Source: Roseibaca calidilacus
Lineage (GTDB): Bacteria; Pseudomonadota; Alphaproteobacteria; Rhodobacterales; Rhodobacteraceae
Assembly (NCBI RefSeq): GCF_001517585.1
Contig: NZ_FBYC01000001.1
Coordinates: forward strand, 124,001 to 188,000
Length of the DNA: 64,000 nt
Reading direction: 5' to 3'
This document shows positions 1-8,923 of the stretch, one piece after another; the stretch's first letter is position 1; each line of letters starts with the position of its first letter. The translations under genes were made by a program, and so were the position numbers. Below the pieces are notes generated by a model. The model did no database searches. It saw nothing but the letters and a program-made list of their open reading frames with translations, and had not been told where the DNA came from.

Positions 1-61
1 CGAAAGATTGAATCCGTGCGAAAATCCGCTATGTCCGACACAGTGTTCAGGAGACGGTGAG

Positions 62-1177
62 ATGAAAGACGAAGCCATGCTAGATGCAAAGCCCGTTCCG
101 ACCATGGCGAAATGCCCGGTCCATATGGACCAGCCCGGCACCGGGCGGCTTGCCCATGCAGAGGCCGACCATCCCGCTGTGCCGCAAGCCAAGATCGGGG
201 TATTGGTTGCCAATCTGGGCACGCCCGACAATTATGACTACTGGTCGATGCGGCGCTACCTGAACGAATTCCTGTCCGACAAGCGTGTGGTCGATTACCC
301 CGCATGGCTGTGGCAACCCCTGTTGCAACTGGTAATCCTGACCAAGCGGCCGTTCACCTCTGGGGCGAATTACAAATCCATCTGGAACATGGACAAGAAT
401 GAAAGCCCGCTTCTGACCATCACCAAGGACCAGACCGCCAAGATCGCCGAAGCCGTTGCCGAAAAATATGGCGACAATGTTATGGTTGATTTTTGTATGC
501 GCTATGGCAACCCGTCCACGCCTTCTAAAGTGGATGAAATGGTCAAAGCCGGGTGTGAGAAGATCCTGTTCTTCCCGCTATATCCACATTATGCCGGGGC
601 AACCTCTGCCACGGCCTGCGACCAGTTTTTCCGCGCGCTGATGACGCAGAAATGGCAACCCGCCGTGCGCACCGTTGCGCCCTATTTCGAACACCCGTCC
701 TACATCAAGGCGCTCGCGGCATCGGTGCAGCGGGCTTATGACGCGATGGAGGAAAAGCCCGAAGTGCTGGTGGCATCCTATCACGGAATGCCGAAACGCT
801 ACCTGATGGAAGGTGACCCCTACCATTGTCAGTGCCAGAAAACCACGCGCCTGCTGCGCGAGGAACTGGGCTGGCCCGAAGGGTCCATCCAGACCACGTT
901 CCAGTCGGTGTTCGGTCCCGAAGGCTGGCTGCGTCCCTACACGGTCGACCATGTGGCCGATCTGGCCAAGCAAGGGGTGAAGCGGTTGGCGGTGATCGCA
1001 CCGGCGTTTTCGGCGGATTGCATCGAGACTTTGGAAGAGATCAACGAGGAGATCTGCGAAAGCTTCGAGGAAGCGGGCGGCGAGCACTTCACCTATATTC
1101 CGTGCCTGAACGATGATGCGATGCATATTGCCGCGCTGGCAGAGGTGATTGACGAAAACCTGTCGGGCTGGTCGTAA
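62..1177 (+). CDS. hemH: Ferrochelatase (protoheme ferro-lyase)
   Basis: Inserts Fe2+ into protoporphyrin IX, the last step of protoheme synthesis. The family signatures are visible: an N-terminal strand ending VANLGTP, the YHGMPKRY segment carrying the catalytic His, and a C-terminal APAFSADCIETLEE segment. The start is set at the ATG at 62 because AGGAGA (49-54) lies 7 nt upstream; the frame is open further upstream but without an RBS. The 371-residue product is slightly longer than many bacterial ferrochelatases because of a His/Cys-bearing N-terminal extension of about 38 residues. A HCQC segment follows GDPY; some microbial ferrochelatases carry a [2Fe-2S] cluster, but whether these cysteines are ligands cannot be told here. 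It is monocistronic in this window and ends at a strong bidirectional hairpin. Confidence 0.96.
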   Translation: MKDEAMLDAKPVPTMAKCPVHMDQPGTGRLAHAEADHPAVPQAKIGVLVANLGTPDNYDYWSMRRYLNEFLSDKRVVDYPAWLWQPLLQLVILTKRPFTSGANYKSIWNMDKNESPLLTITKDQTAKIAEAVAEKYGDNVMVDFCMRYGNPSTPSKVDEMVKAGCEKILFFPLYPHYAGATSATACDQFFRALMTQKWQPAVRTVAPYFEHPSYIKALAASVQRAYDAMEEKPEVLVASYHGMPKRYLMEGDPYHCQCQKTTRLLREELGWPEGSIQTTFQSVFGPEGWLRPYTVDHVADLAKQGVKRLAVIAPAFSADCIETLEEINEEICESFEEAGGEHFTYIPCLNDDAMHIAALAEVIDENLSGWS

Positions 1178-1220
1178 ACGTCGCGGCCAGTTGCCGCGCC
1201 CGATGTCATAGGTGGAAATA

Positions 1221-1250
1221 AAAAATGGCGGGCCAAGGCCCGCCATTTTT
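1221..1250. terminator. Bidirectional intrinsic terminator between hemH and a convergent small gene
   Basis: Two perfectly complementary 14-nt arms (AAAAATGGCGGGCC and its complement) are separated by 2 nt. The arms supply a U-run on either strand, so the hairpin can end both converging transcripts. Confidence 0.9.
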
Positions 1251-1270
1251 CACATGTTGTTTCGCAGTGC

Positions 1271-1468
1271 TTAGCGCGAAGCAGCGGCAGCAGCGACAAC
1301 CAGCAGCAGCATCAGCGGAACGATGATGCCGGAAGCCGAGGACGACTTCACGTCTTCGACGACAACAGCAGGTTCGATAACCGGCTCTTTGTACTTGCCG
1401 CCCATGCCGCCAGCGAAAGCGGTCGTTGCGGCCATCGACAGAGCAGCTGCGAGTGCGATCTTCTTCAT
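1271..1468 (-). CDS. Small secreted, membrane-anchored peptide beside hemH (unknown function)
   Basis: This is a 65-residue protein. It starts MKKIALAAALSMAATTAFA, a clear Sec signal peptide with an AxA cleavage site. A short Gly/Pro/Val-rich stretch follows (about residues 20-45), and the C-terminus is one hydrophobic segment (IIVPLMLLLVVAAAA) ending at SR. A perfect GGAGG (1474-1478) lies 5 nt before the ATG and decides the start over longer upstream frames. The mature protein would be only about 46 residues with a single C-terminal membrane segment. It converges on hemH and shares its terminator. I recognise the pattern as a conserved hypothetical of Rhodobacteraceae that recurs near hemH, but that is memory, not a search. 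No catalytic motif is present; a role in haem or membrane physiology is only suggested by position. Confidence 0.75.
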   Translation of the reverse strand: MKKIALAAALSMAATTAFAGGMGGKYKEPVIEPAVVVEDVKSSSASGIIVPLMLLLVVAAAAASR

Positions 1469-1737
1469 AGTAACCTCCAGAATGCGCCGACACATACCAT
1501 TTGTGCCGACTCCCAAGACGAAATGTCGTATCTTGGGAAAAACCATTTTCTGCTGTCGAACGCAACGTGCCGCTTGTGCCCCTTACCTTAGATTTCGGCT
1601 GCGTCGTCAATTTCGCAACACTTTCCGACCATAAGCCTAACCCAAAGCCCGCCCAACGCCATGTTCACGCCGAGTTGTGTTTGAATCGGCGCGTTTAAAC
1701 CGCTAAGGGTCGGTCGGTCGCCACCCGGAAAGTTCTT

Positions 1738-2283
1738 ATGATGCGTTTTCTTGCTCCGTTGTTGCTAGTTGTTCTTGGTCTGAGCGCCTGCACCACCACG
1801 AACACCCCGATGCGGATGGGTCCGGATGGCAAGCCGATTCCCGTGGTCTACCGGATTGGACCAAATGACGCGCCGCGCGTGCGCCAGCGTATGCAGGACG
1901 GCATCAACACCATGCGCGCGCAAAACGGACTGCCCACGCTGACCAGCAGTCTGGAATTAGCCAGTGCCGGGGCGACCCACGCGCAGGACATGTCGTTCCA
2001 GCAGCGCCCGTGGCATTGGGGCTCGGACGGGTCCAGCCCGATTCAGCGCGCGCAGCGCGCGGGCTATCAAGGCGCGTTCGTGGGCGAATTGATTTCCGAA
2101 ACCTTCGAGACAGAGATCGAAACCGTCAACGCCTGGATGATCGAGCCGGAAACCCGGCAGGTCATCCTTGACCCACGCGCGACAGAGCTGGGTGTCGGCT
2201 GGCATCAGGACGAAAACGGGAAACTGTGGTGGGCCGTGGTCTTGGGCGAAGGGCAGAGTATCATGTCGGTGGTCGATCGATAG
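1738..2283 (+). CDS. CAP/SCP-domain lipoprotein
   Basis: A 181-residue secreted lipoprotein. The N-terminus is a lipoprotein signal with lipobox LSAC (Cys about residue 18). The rest resembles a CAP/SCP/PR-1-like domain: a helix with INTMRAQNGLPTL, then ATHAQDMSFQQRPWHWGSDG in place of the usual His-containing core, and a C-terminal ELGVGWHQDENGKLWWAVVLG strand. Bacterial CAP proteins are mostly of unknown function in the envelope. GGAAAG lies just upstream of the ATG pair at 1738. It diverges from the small peptide gene across 269 bp in which no known operator was recognised, and converges on trpA. Confidence 0.85.
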   Translation: MMRFLAPLLLVVLGLSACTTTNTPMRMGPDGKPIPVVYRIGPNDAPRVRQRMQDGINTMRAQNGLPTLTSSLELASAGATHAQDMSFQQRPWHWGSDGSSPIQRAQRAGYQGAFVGELISETFETEIETVNAWMIEPETRQVILDPRATELGVGWHQDENGKLWWAVVLGEGQSIMSVVDR

Positions 2284-2358
2284 GCTTTGTAGCCTATCGG
2301 TTCCGCGCTTTGCTTTGGCAGATCAGGAACCATGCGAAACCATGCACTGGTTTCGCAT
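2278..2358. terminator. Two hairpins between convergent CAP lipoprotein and trpA
   Basis: Hairpin 1 (2278-2299) has a perfect 9-bp stem with loop TTGT and includes the lipoprotein stop codon. Hairpin 2 (2332-2358) has a perfect 11-bp stem (ATGCGAAACCA, loop TGCAC). Neither is followed by a good U-tract, so they may work as weak or Rho-assisted terminators or as 3'-end stabilisers. Confidence 0.55.
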
Positions 2359-2376
2359 AGTGTGCTTGTGGGTCAT

Positions 2377-3168
2377 TTAGCCCCGGTGCGCGCCTTCGGC
2401 CAACGCCGCGACATAGGCCATAACCTCGTCCAGTGGCTTGCCGTCTGCAATCTGCTTGACGATGGCAGATCCGACCACGCAGCCATCGGCCACGCTGGCA
2501 ATGTCCTGCGCTGTTTCCGGTGTCGAAATGCCAAAACCCACGATCACCGGCAGGTCCGTCGCGGCCTTGATTCGCGCCACCTCTGGCCCGACATTCGCGG
2601 CTTGTGCGGTCGCGGCCCCGGTTATTCCGGTGATAGATACATAATAGACAAAGCCAGACGTGTTTTGCAGCACCTTGGGCAGGCGCGCGGCATCCGTGGT
2701 GGGCGTGGCCAGCCGGATAAAGTTTAGCCCCGCAGCCTGTGCGGGCAGGCACAATTCGCTGTCTTCCTCTGGCGGCAGATCGACCACGATCAGCCCGTCC
2801 ACGCCCGCGGTCTTGGCATCGGACAAGAACCGGTCCACCCCACGCGAATAGATCGGGTTGTAATACCCCATCAGCACAATGGGGGTGGTGTCGTTTTCGG
2901 CGCGGAAATCGCGCACCATCTGCAAGGTCTTTTCCAGCGTCTGTCCGCCTTCCAGCGCGCGCTGGCCTGCAAGCTGAATGGTGGGGCCGTCTGCCATAGG
3001 GTCGGTGAACGGCACACCCAGTTCAATGATGTCCACGCCCGCGCCCGGCAAGCCGCGCATGATATCAAGAGAGGTCGCGGTATCGGGGTCCCCCGCCATG
3101 ATATAGGCAACAAAGGCCTTGCGGCCTTCGGATTTCAAATTGGCAAAGGTGGTGTCGATTCGGGTCAT
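2377..3168 (-). CDS. trpA: Tryptophan synthase alpha chain
   Basis: Cleaves indole-3-glycerol phosphate to indole and glyceraldehyde-3-phosphate in the alpha2beta2 tryptophan synthase. The 263-residue length matches the family. The (beta/alpha)8 barrel shows the catalytic Glu and Asp segments [20 protein letters not shown] and [14 protein letters not shown], plus the phosphate-binding [15 protein letters not shown] lies a few bases upstream of the ATG at 3168. The window shows no trpB or trpF next to it: the upstream neighbour ychF is divergent, so trpA stands alone here. Confidence 0.97.
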   Translation of the reverse strand: MTRIDTTFANLKSEGRKAFVAYIMAGDPDTATSLDIMRGLPGAGVDIIELGVPFTDPMADGPTIQLAGQRALEGGQTLEKTLQMVRDFRAENDTTPIVLMGYYNPIYSRGVDRFLSDAKTAGVDGLIVVDLPPEEDSELCLPAQAAGLNFIRLATPTTDAARLPKVLQNTSGFVYYVSITGITGAATAQAANVGPEVARIKAATDLPVIVGFGISTPETAQDIASVADGCVVGSAIVKQIADGKPLDEVMAYVAALAEGAHRG

Positions 3169-3302
3169 GGCGTCTCTCTGGTTTTTTACGGGTTTGGTCT
3201 AAATCGCGGGCAGAATCAATCGCCAGGCCAAGCAGCGTGTCGGGCTTGTGTCCAAGCGGGTCACACCCTAGAAGCGGGCAAAACGCAGCCTTGGGGGATA
3301 GC

Positions 3303-4400
3303 ATGGGCTTTCGCATGGGAATCGTTGGTCTGCCCAATGTTGGCAAATCGACCCTGTTCAACGCGCTGACCAAAACTGCCGCCGCGCAGGCGGCGAATTT
3401 CCCGTTCTGCACCATCGAACCCAATGTGGGCGATGTGGCTGTGCCCGATGCGCGACTGTTCAAGCTGGCCGAGATCGGCAAATCGAAAGAGATCATCCCA
3501 ACGCGGATGACCTTCGTGGACATTGCCGGTCTGGTGCGCGGGGCCAGCAAGGGCGAGGGCTTGGGCAACCAGTTCTTGGCCAATATCCGCGAAGTCGATG
3601 CCATCGCCCATGTGCTGCGCTGTTTTGAAGATGACGATGTCACCCATGTCGAAGGCAAGATCGACCCGGTTGCCGATGCCGAAACCATCGAGACCGAGTT
3701 GATGATCGCCGATATGGATTCGATTGAAAAGCGTTTGGCCAACCTGACCCGCAAGATTCGCGGTGGCGACAAGGATGCGGTCGAACAAGACGCGCTGTTG
3801 CGCCGCGCCCTGACTGCGCTGGAAGATGGTCGGCCCGCCCGCACGGTCGAGGTGGCGGCAGACGAGCGCAAGGCATGGCGCATGTTACAGCTTCTGACCT
3901 CGAAACCGGTGCTGTATGTCTGCAACGTGGAAGAAAGCGCGGCCGCCAATGGCAACACCCAATCCGCCCGCGTGGCAGAGATGGCAGCGGCCCAAGGTGC
4001 GGGCCATGTGGTGATTTCCGCCCAGATCGAGGAAGAAATCAGCCAATTGGCGGCGGACGAGGCCGAGATGTTCCTGTCCGAAATGGGGCTGGAAGAACCC
4101 GGCCTAGACCGGCTGATCCGCGCAGGCTATGCGCTGTTGGATCTGCAAACCTATTTCACCGTCGGCCCCAAGGAAGCGCGCGCATGGACCATCCCGCGCG
4201 GCACGTTGGCGCCGCAGGCGGCGGGCGTCATCCATGGCGATTTTGAACGCGGCTTCATCCGCGCCGAAACCGTGGCCTATGACGATTACGTCACCCATGG
4301 CGGCGAAGCGGGCGCGAAAGATGCGGGCAAATTCCGGGTAGAGGGCAAGACCTACACGGTGCAGGATGGCGATGTGCTGCATTTCCTGTTCAACGCCTGA
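3303..4400 (+). CDS. ychF: Redox-regulated/ribosome-associated GTPase-ATPase YchF (Obg family)
   Basis: A 365-residue Obg-family P-loop NTPase. YchF prefers ATP and binds ribosomes. Visible motifs are the Walker A GLPNVGKST (about residues 8-16), the switch II/G3 region DIAGLVRGASKGEGLGNQF and the C-terminal TGS domain (DLQTYFTVGPKEARAWTI through the HGDFERGFIRAE stretch). The start at 3303 has GGGGGA a few bases upstream and gives the canonical MGFRMGIVGLPNVGK beginning; the frame stays open further 5' without an RBS. It is divergent from trpA and is followed after 60 bp by the sensor kinase gene. Confidence 0.96.
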   Translation: MGFRMGIVGLPNVGKSTLFNALTKTAAAQAANFPFCTIEPNVGDVAVPDARLFKLAEIGKSKEIIPTRMTFVDIAGLVRGASKGEGLGNQFLANIREVDAIAHVLRCFEDDDVTHVEGKIDPVADAETIETELMIADMDSIEKRLANLTRKIRGGDKDAVEQDALLRRALTALEDGRPARTVEVAADERKAWRMLQLLTSKPVLYVCNVEESAAANGNTQSARVAEMAAAQGAGHVVISAQIEEEISQLAADEAEMFLSEMGLEEPGLDRLIRAGYALLDLQTYFTVGPKEARAWTIPRGTLAPQAAGVIHGDFERGFIRAETVAYDDYVTHGGEAGAKDAGKFRVEGKTYTVQDGDVLHFLFNA

Positions 4401-4460
4401 CAGTTTGACAAGAGCCGCTCTTCAGGTGTCTTGTTAGGGTGTGACAGATCGGGGCGGCAG

Positions 4461-6305
4461 ATGGCCTTGCGATACCAGCGATTGTTATGGGCGTTGGGCG
4501 CATTTGCGCTGCTGCTGGCCATCGGGGCCAGCCGCCTTGCCTATGATCGCGCGCTGAAAGCCCAATTCGCCGAACTGAACGAACGGGGGTCCAGCACGCT
4601 GACATTGGCGGCATCCAGCCTGTCAGGGTTGTTGTCGCGCTTTGAACGGCTGCCGGGGCTTTTGGCCGAACAGCCGCCCCTGCGCGCCTTGTTGCGCTAC
4701 CCCGATGACCCGGCCCATCTCGATGCGGCCAATCAGCATCTGCGCGAAAATGCCGAGCGGTCGGGCGCATCGGTGATTTACGTCATGAATAGCGAAGGCG
4801 TGACGCTGGCCTCTAGCAATTACGACCAGCCCAGCAGTTTTGTCGGCGGGGATTTCAGCTTCCGCCCCTATTTCCAAGAGGCCATGGCAGGGGGCTTGGG
4901 GCGCTTTTACGCGCTGGGCACCACTTCGAACAGGCGTGGCTATTACTTTGGTGCCCCGGTTGAATTCGGGCGCGACCGTCTGGGCGTGGTGGTCATAAAG
5001 ATTGATCTTGAACAGATCGAACGCGCTTGGGCCTATGAGGATCTGCGCATTATCGTGACCGATACCGAAGGTATCGTGTTCCTGTCCTATCGGCCTGATT
5101 GGTTGTTTCATACATTTGGTGCGCTGACACCGGACAACTTGGCCCGCACGCGCGAAACCCGCCGCTATGCTGGCGCCCAGATTGGCCAGATTGACCACAC
5201 CACCGGAACCGTTCCCGGCGGGCATGCTGTGTTGCGCACAACTGCCGATGATGGCGCGCGCGAAGAGTTTCTGGCCCTGCAAACCCATATGCCGCGCGCG
5301 GGCTGGACCATGCAGGTGCTGTTGCCCACCGGTGCCGCCTATGCCCAAGCCCTGACGCTGGTCAGCACCGGCGCGCTGGGGCTGGGCCTGTTGGGGCTGG
5401 CGGCCCTTGCCCTGTGGCAGCGCCGGCGGCAATTGGCGGAACGGCTGGCGGTGCAAAGCCGCGCCGCCATAGAGCTGGAAGCCCGCGTTGCCCAGCGCAC
5501 TTCGGAATTGAAGCGCACCAATATCGCATTGCAAGAGGAAGTGGCCGAACGCCGCATGGCCGAGAACCGCTTGCGCCAGACCCAAGCTGAACTGGTGCAG
5601 GCCGGCAAGCTGGCCGCGCTGGGCCAGATGTCGGCTGCACTCAGCCATGAATTCAACCAGCCGCTGGCCGCCGCGCGCAATTACGCGGAAAACGCCGCCG
5701 CCTTTCTGGACCGCAACCGCGGGCCAGAGGCGCGCGACGCAATCCACCAGATCCTTGGCATGATCGACCGGATGACCCGAATCAGCCGCCACTTGCGCAA
5801 TTTCGCCCGCAAACCGAATGAACAGCTTCGCCCGGTGCCCTTGGCAGAGGCCGTTGCGGGCGCGCGCGATGTGCTGGCATGGCGGCTGGACAAGGCGGGC
5901 GTCATGCTGGAACTGGCTTTGGGCGATCCGCCACCAATGGTCACGGGCGGGCTGGTGCGTTTGCAGCAGGTGCTGGTGAACCTGATCTCGAACGCGCTGG
6001 ACGTGACAGAGGGTTCCAACGATCGCCGTTTGCATCTGAGCGCGGCGGCGCGCGGAGAGATGGTCGAAATCTCGTTGCGCGACCACGGCCCCGGCGTGCC
6101 CGAAGCCTTGCAAGCGCGTATTTTCGACCCGTTCTTTTCCACCAAGGAGGTGGGCAAGGGGTTGGGGCTGGGCCTGTCGATTACCTATAACATCGTGCGC
6201 GATTTCGGTGGCAGCCTGAGCGTGGCAAACCACCCCGAGGGCGGCGCGGTCTTTACGCTGGTGCTGCGCGCAGCCGACCATCCCGCATTGGACGCCGCGG
6301 AATGA
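4461..6305 (+). CDS. dctB: DctB-like sensor histidine kinase
   Basis: A membrane sensor of about 614 residues. TM1 lies near residues 7-28 and TM2 near 293-315. Between them is a periplasmic sensing region of the double-Cache kind found in C4-dicarboxylate sensors. A short coiled coil follows, then the phospho-acceptor helix with SHEFNQPLAAARNYAENA (His396), an N-box NLISNALD, and the ATP-lid motifs DHGPGVP and GKGLGLGLSI. The His-Glu-Phe-Asn-Gln-Pro-Leu context is typical of DctB. The start is uncertain: ATG at 4461 is preferred, with an upstream in-frame TTG at 4431 possible. Its last 4 bp overlap the response regulator. Gene order (kinase, regulator, TRAP genes) suggests it senses the TRAP substrate; the ligand is unknown. 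Confidence 0.9.
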   Translation: MALRYQRLLWALGAFALLLAIGASRLAYDRALKAQFAELNERGSSTLTLAASSLSGLLSRFERLPGLLAEQPPLRALLRYPDDPAHLDAANQHLRENAERSGASVIYVMNSEGVTLASSNYDQPSSFVGGDFSFRPYFQEAMAGGLGRFYALGTTSNRRGYYFGAPVEFGRDRLGVVVIKIDLEQIERAWAYEDLRIIVTDTEGIVFLSYRPDWLFHTFGALTPDNLARTRETRRYAGAQIGQIDHTTGTVPGGHAVLRTTADDGAREEFLALQTHMPRAGWTMQVLLPTGAAYAQALTLVSTGALGLGLLGLAALALWQRRRQLAERLAVQSRAAIELEARVAQRTSELKRTNIALQEEVAERRMAENRLRQTQAELVQAGKLAALGQMSAALSHEFNQPLAAARNYAENAAAFLDRNRGPEARDAIHQILGMIDRMTRISRHLRNFARKPNEQLRPVPLAEAVAGARDVLAWRLDKAGVMLELALGDPPPMVTGGLVRLQQVLVNLISNALDVTEGSNDRRLHLSAAARGEMVEISLRDHGPGVPEALQARIFDPFFSTKEVGKGLGLGLSITYNIVRDFGGSLSVANHPEGGAVFTLVLRAADHPALDAAE

Positions 6306-7651
6306 GTTCCGCGACGGTGTTCCTGATCGACGATGATGCCGATCTGCGTCACTCGACCGAACAGGCTTTGGACCTTGCCGGTTTGACCGCCCAAGGCTTT
6401 GCCAGCGCCGAACCGGTTCTTGACCGCATGACCGCAGGGTTTGCGGGCGTGGTCATTACCGATATTCGTATGCCGGGGTTGGACGGGCTAAGCCTGATGA
6501 CCCGCATTCATGAAATCGACCCCGACATTCCGGTCATCCTGATCACCGGGCATGGCGATGTGCCGCTGGCGGTGCGCGCCATGCGCGAGGGTGCGCATGA
6601 TTTCATCGAGAAACCCTTTTCCGGTGCGCAGCTTGCCAGCATTGCCGCGCGTGCGCTGGACTACCGCAAGCTGGTGCTGGACAACCGCCGCCTGCGCGCG
6701 GTCGCCGGGCAGGCGGACGATCTGGAAGCGCGGCTTGTGGGCCGCTCGAATGCGATGATTGCGCTGCGCCGTCAGATCCGCACCATCGGGCCGTCAGATG
6801 CGGATGTGCTGATCGTGGGCGAAACCGGCACCGGCAAGGAAGTGGTCGCCCGCGCGCTGCATGACATGTCGGCGCGCGCGGCGCGGCCTTTCGTGGCGAT
6901 CACCTGTAGCGCATTGCCCGAAACGCTGATCGAATCAGAGCTGTTCGGGCACGAGGCAGGGGCCTTTCCCGGCGCATTGCGATCACGGTCGGGCAAGTTC
7001 GATCATGCCCGCGGCGGCACGATTCTGCTGGACGATATCGGCGCCATGCCGCCCGACCTGCAAGCCAAGTTCCTGCGCGTGGTGGAAGATCGCGTGATCT
7101 CTCCGCTTGGGTCGAACGACCTGCGTGAGTTGGATGTGCGTTTCATAGCCACCAGCCGTGTGCCGTTGGAAGCATTGGTCGCCGAGGGCCGGTTTCGGTC
7201 GGACCTGCTGTATCGGCTGAACGCGGTCAGCCTGACTGTGCCGCCCCTGCGCGACCGGGCAGAGGATATTCCCGCGCTGTTCACCCAGCTTTTGGCCAGC
7301 GCGCAGGCCCGCCACAGCCTAAGCGCGCGACGCCCGAACCCCGCCATGCTGGCGCAGCTTTCCGGGCTGGATTGGCCCGGAAATGTCCGCGAATTGCGCA
7401 ATGTGGCCGAACGGCATGCGCTTGGCGTGGCCGATCTGGACGCGCCCGCCGCCGATACCGGCACGGGGCGGCTGTCCGATATGATGGCCGCGCATGAACG
7501 CAAATTGCTGGTCGATGCGTTGATTCGCCATCGTGGCGCGCTGAAACCCGTCTACGAATCGCTCGGGCTGTCGCGCAAGGCGCTGTATGACAAGCTGATG
7601 CGCCACGGCATTGACAAGGCGCAGTTTCAGGACCCGTCCTTGGATGAGTAG
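6302..7651 (+). CDS. dctD: DctD-like NtrC-family response regulator with altered GAFTGA loop
   Basis: A 449-residue receiver–AAA+–HTH regulator translationally coupled to the kinase (ATGA overlap). Receiver: acidic pocket DDD at 10-12, phospho-acceptor Asp54 in VITDIRMPG, Lys104. AAA+: Walker A GETGTGKE (173-180) and Walker B-like GGTILLDDIG. The C-terminal Fis-type HTH ends LSRKALYDKLMRHG. The sigma-54-contacting loop, GAFTGA in the family, reads GAFPGA here (residues 220-225, Pro223). The threonine is important for coupling ATP hydrolysis to sigma-54 remodelling. I also see no convincing -24/-12 promoter in the 193 bp before the downstream TAXI gene. The protein could therefore act on another holoenzyme form or be impaired. 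The DctD assignment is by architecture and context. Confidence 0.92.
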   Translation: MSSATVFLIDDDADLRHSTEQALDLAGLTAQGFASAEPVLDRMTAGFAGVVITDIRMPGLDGLSLMTRIHEIDPDIPVILITGHGDVPLAVRAMREGAHDFIEKPFSGAQLASIAARALDYRKLVLDNRRLRAVAGQADDLEARLVGRSNAMIALRRQIRTIGPSDADVLIVGETGTGKEVVARALHDMSARAARPFVAITCSALPETLIESELFGHEAGAFPGALRSRSGKFDHARGGTILLDDIGAMPPDLQAKFLRVVEDRVISPLGSNDLRELDVRFIATSRVPLEALVAEGRFRSDLLYRLNAVSLTVPPLRDRAEDIPALFTQLLASAQARHSLSARRPNPAMLAQLSGLDWPGNVRELRNVAERHALGVADLDAPAADTGTGRLSDMMAAHERKLLVDALIRHRGALKPVYESLGLSRKALYDKLMRHGIDKAQFQDPSLDE

Positions 7652-7844
7652 CATTCGACACATGACATGCGCGTGATGGGTAGATTTCTACACATCGGCT
7701 GTATTTGATTGCGCTAACGTCATTTCCGCCCTTCGCCACGCTTGCAATGGCCCGTGCTGCCCTGTCCTGTTGCCGCGTGCTCTGCGGCCCAAGTGAGGGG
7801 GCGGCAGGGACGGCGAAAATACGCATATCCATGGGAGGATCTTC

Positions 7845-8828
7845 ATGCGTTACACCAAATTCACGGCTTTGGCCGCTGCTGCTCTTGTGACCGCATCCAT
7901 GGCGCAGGCGCAGGACCGTTCCGACTGGCCTGCCAGCTTCACCGTTGGCACGGCAAGCCAGGGCGGCACCTTCTTCGCTTATGGCGCTGGCTGGGCGAAC
8001 CTTGTGGCCGAAGAACTGGGCATGTCCGGCGGCGCCGAAGTGACCGGTGGCCCAATGCAGAACATGGCGCTGGTCCACACGGGCGACGCGGCATTCGGTA
8101 TGACCACGATGGGCCCGGCAGCAGAATCGCTGGCTGGCACCAACCCGATTGCCCCCGGTCTGGCAATGGACAAGGCTTGCGCCATGTTCCCGATGTATCA
8201 GACGCCGTTCAGCGTGACGGCGCTGTCGTCCTCGGGTATCACCTCGATCTCCGAAATCCCGGATGGCGCGCGCATCGGCTTTGGCCCGGCAGGGTCCACC
8301 TCTGACACCTATTTCCCGCGTATGCTGGAAACGCTGGGCGTGAATTTCGAGCGCCGCAATGGCGGCTGGTCCGACTTGGGCGGCCAGTTGCAGGACGGCT
8401 TGCTGGATGTGATCGCCTTCGCTGCTGGTGTGCCGGTTCCCGCTGTCAGCCAGTTGGAAGTGCAGACCGACGTGAACATCATCGAGTTCACCGAGGAAGA
8501 GCAAGCGGCGATCATTGCGGAATACCCCGTGTCGGCGTTCGAGATCGCGGCAGACACCTACACCACGCTGGAAGCCCCTGCGCGCTCTGTGTCGATGTGG
8601 AACTTCGCTGTGGCCAATTGCGACCTGCCGGAAAGCTTTGTCTATGAAGCAACCAATGTCGTGATGTCCGACAACGAGCGGATGGTGAACATTCACCGCG
8701 CCGCACGCTCCACGCTGCCCGAGCATTGGGACAAAAACAACGTCCTGAAATGGCACCCCGGTGCGGCTCGTTGGTTCCAGGAAAATGCCGGTGCGGATAT
8801 TCCCGCCGACATGATCTACGGCGGCTAA
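7845..8828 (+). CDS. TAXI-family TRAP transporter substrate-binding protein
   Basis: Periplasmic solute receptor of a TRAP transporter of the TAXI class, 327 residues. A Sec signal peptide (about residues 1-22, cleavage after AQA) precedes a mature domain with the family's early VGTASQGGTFFAYGAGWANLV strand-loop and later GARIGFGPAGSTSD. GGGAGGA (7833-7839) sits 5 nt upstream of the ATG. Known TAXI ligands include glutamate and dicarboxylates, but most are unassigned, and the ligand cannot be read from sequence. It is followed by the fused permease, and the DctB/DctD pair upstream is the likely regulator. The 95-bp gap to the permease carries two hairpins, as is common for abundant binding-protein mRNAs. 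Confidence 0.93.
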   Translation: MRYTKFTALAAAALVTASMAQAQDRSDWPASFTVGTASQGGTFFAYGAGWANLVAEELGMSGGAEVTGGPMQNMALVHTGDAAFGMTTMGPAAESLAGTNPIAPGLAMDKACAMFPMYQTPFSVTALSSSGITSISEIPDGARIGFGPAGSTSDTYFPRMLETLGVNFERRNGGWSDLGGQLQDGLLDVIAFAAGVPVPAVSQLEVQTDVNIIEFTEEEQAAIIAEYPVSAFEIAADTYTTLEAPARSVSMWNFAVANCDLPESFVYEATNVVMSDNERMVNIHRAARSTLPEHWDKNNVLKWHPGAARWFQENAGADIPADMIYGG

Positions 8829-8844
8829 TAATCTGACCTTAGTG

Positions 8845-8898
8845 GGCCATCCCTGTTTGCGGGGGTGGCCTTCGTCCGGGGCCCTACAAGGCCCTTTT
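8845..8898 (+). promoter_or_regulatory. Tandem stem-loops between TRAP receptor and permease
   Basis: Stem-loop 1 (8845-8870) has a 9-bp stem GGCCATCCC/GGGGTGGCC with one G-U pair. Stem-loop 2 (8879-8894) has GGGCC/GGCCC with loop CTACAA and is followed by TTTT (8895-8898). The likely effect is partial termination or 3' protection, favouring receptor over permease; this is inference. Confidence 0.55.
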
Positions 8899-8923
8899 CC
8901 AACTTTGCCAGCAGGTGCTGACC

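Noticed and set aside
4623-6281. A 552-codon minus-strand frame
   Set aside because: It is antisense to the dctB-like kinase gene, whose kinase motifs are complete.
7652-7844. Sigma-54 -24/-12 promoter before the TAXI gene
   Set aside because: Testing GG-N10-GC spacing along this interval gave no convincing match.
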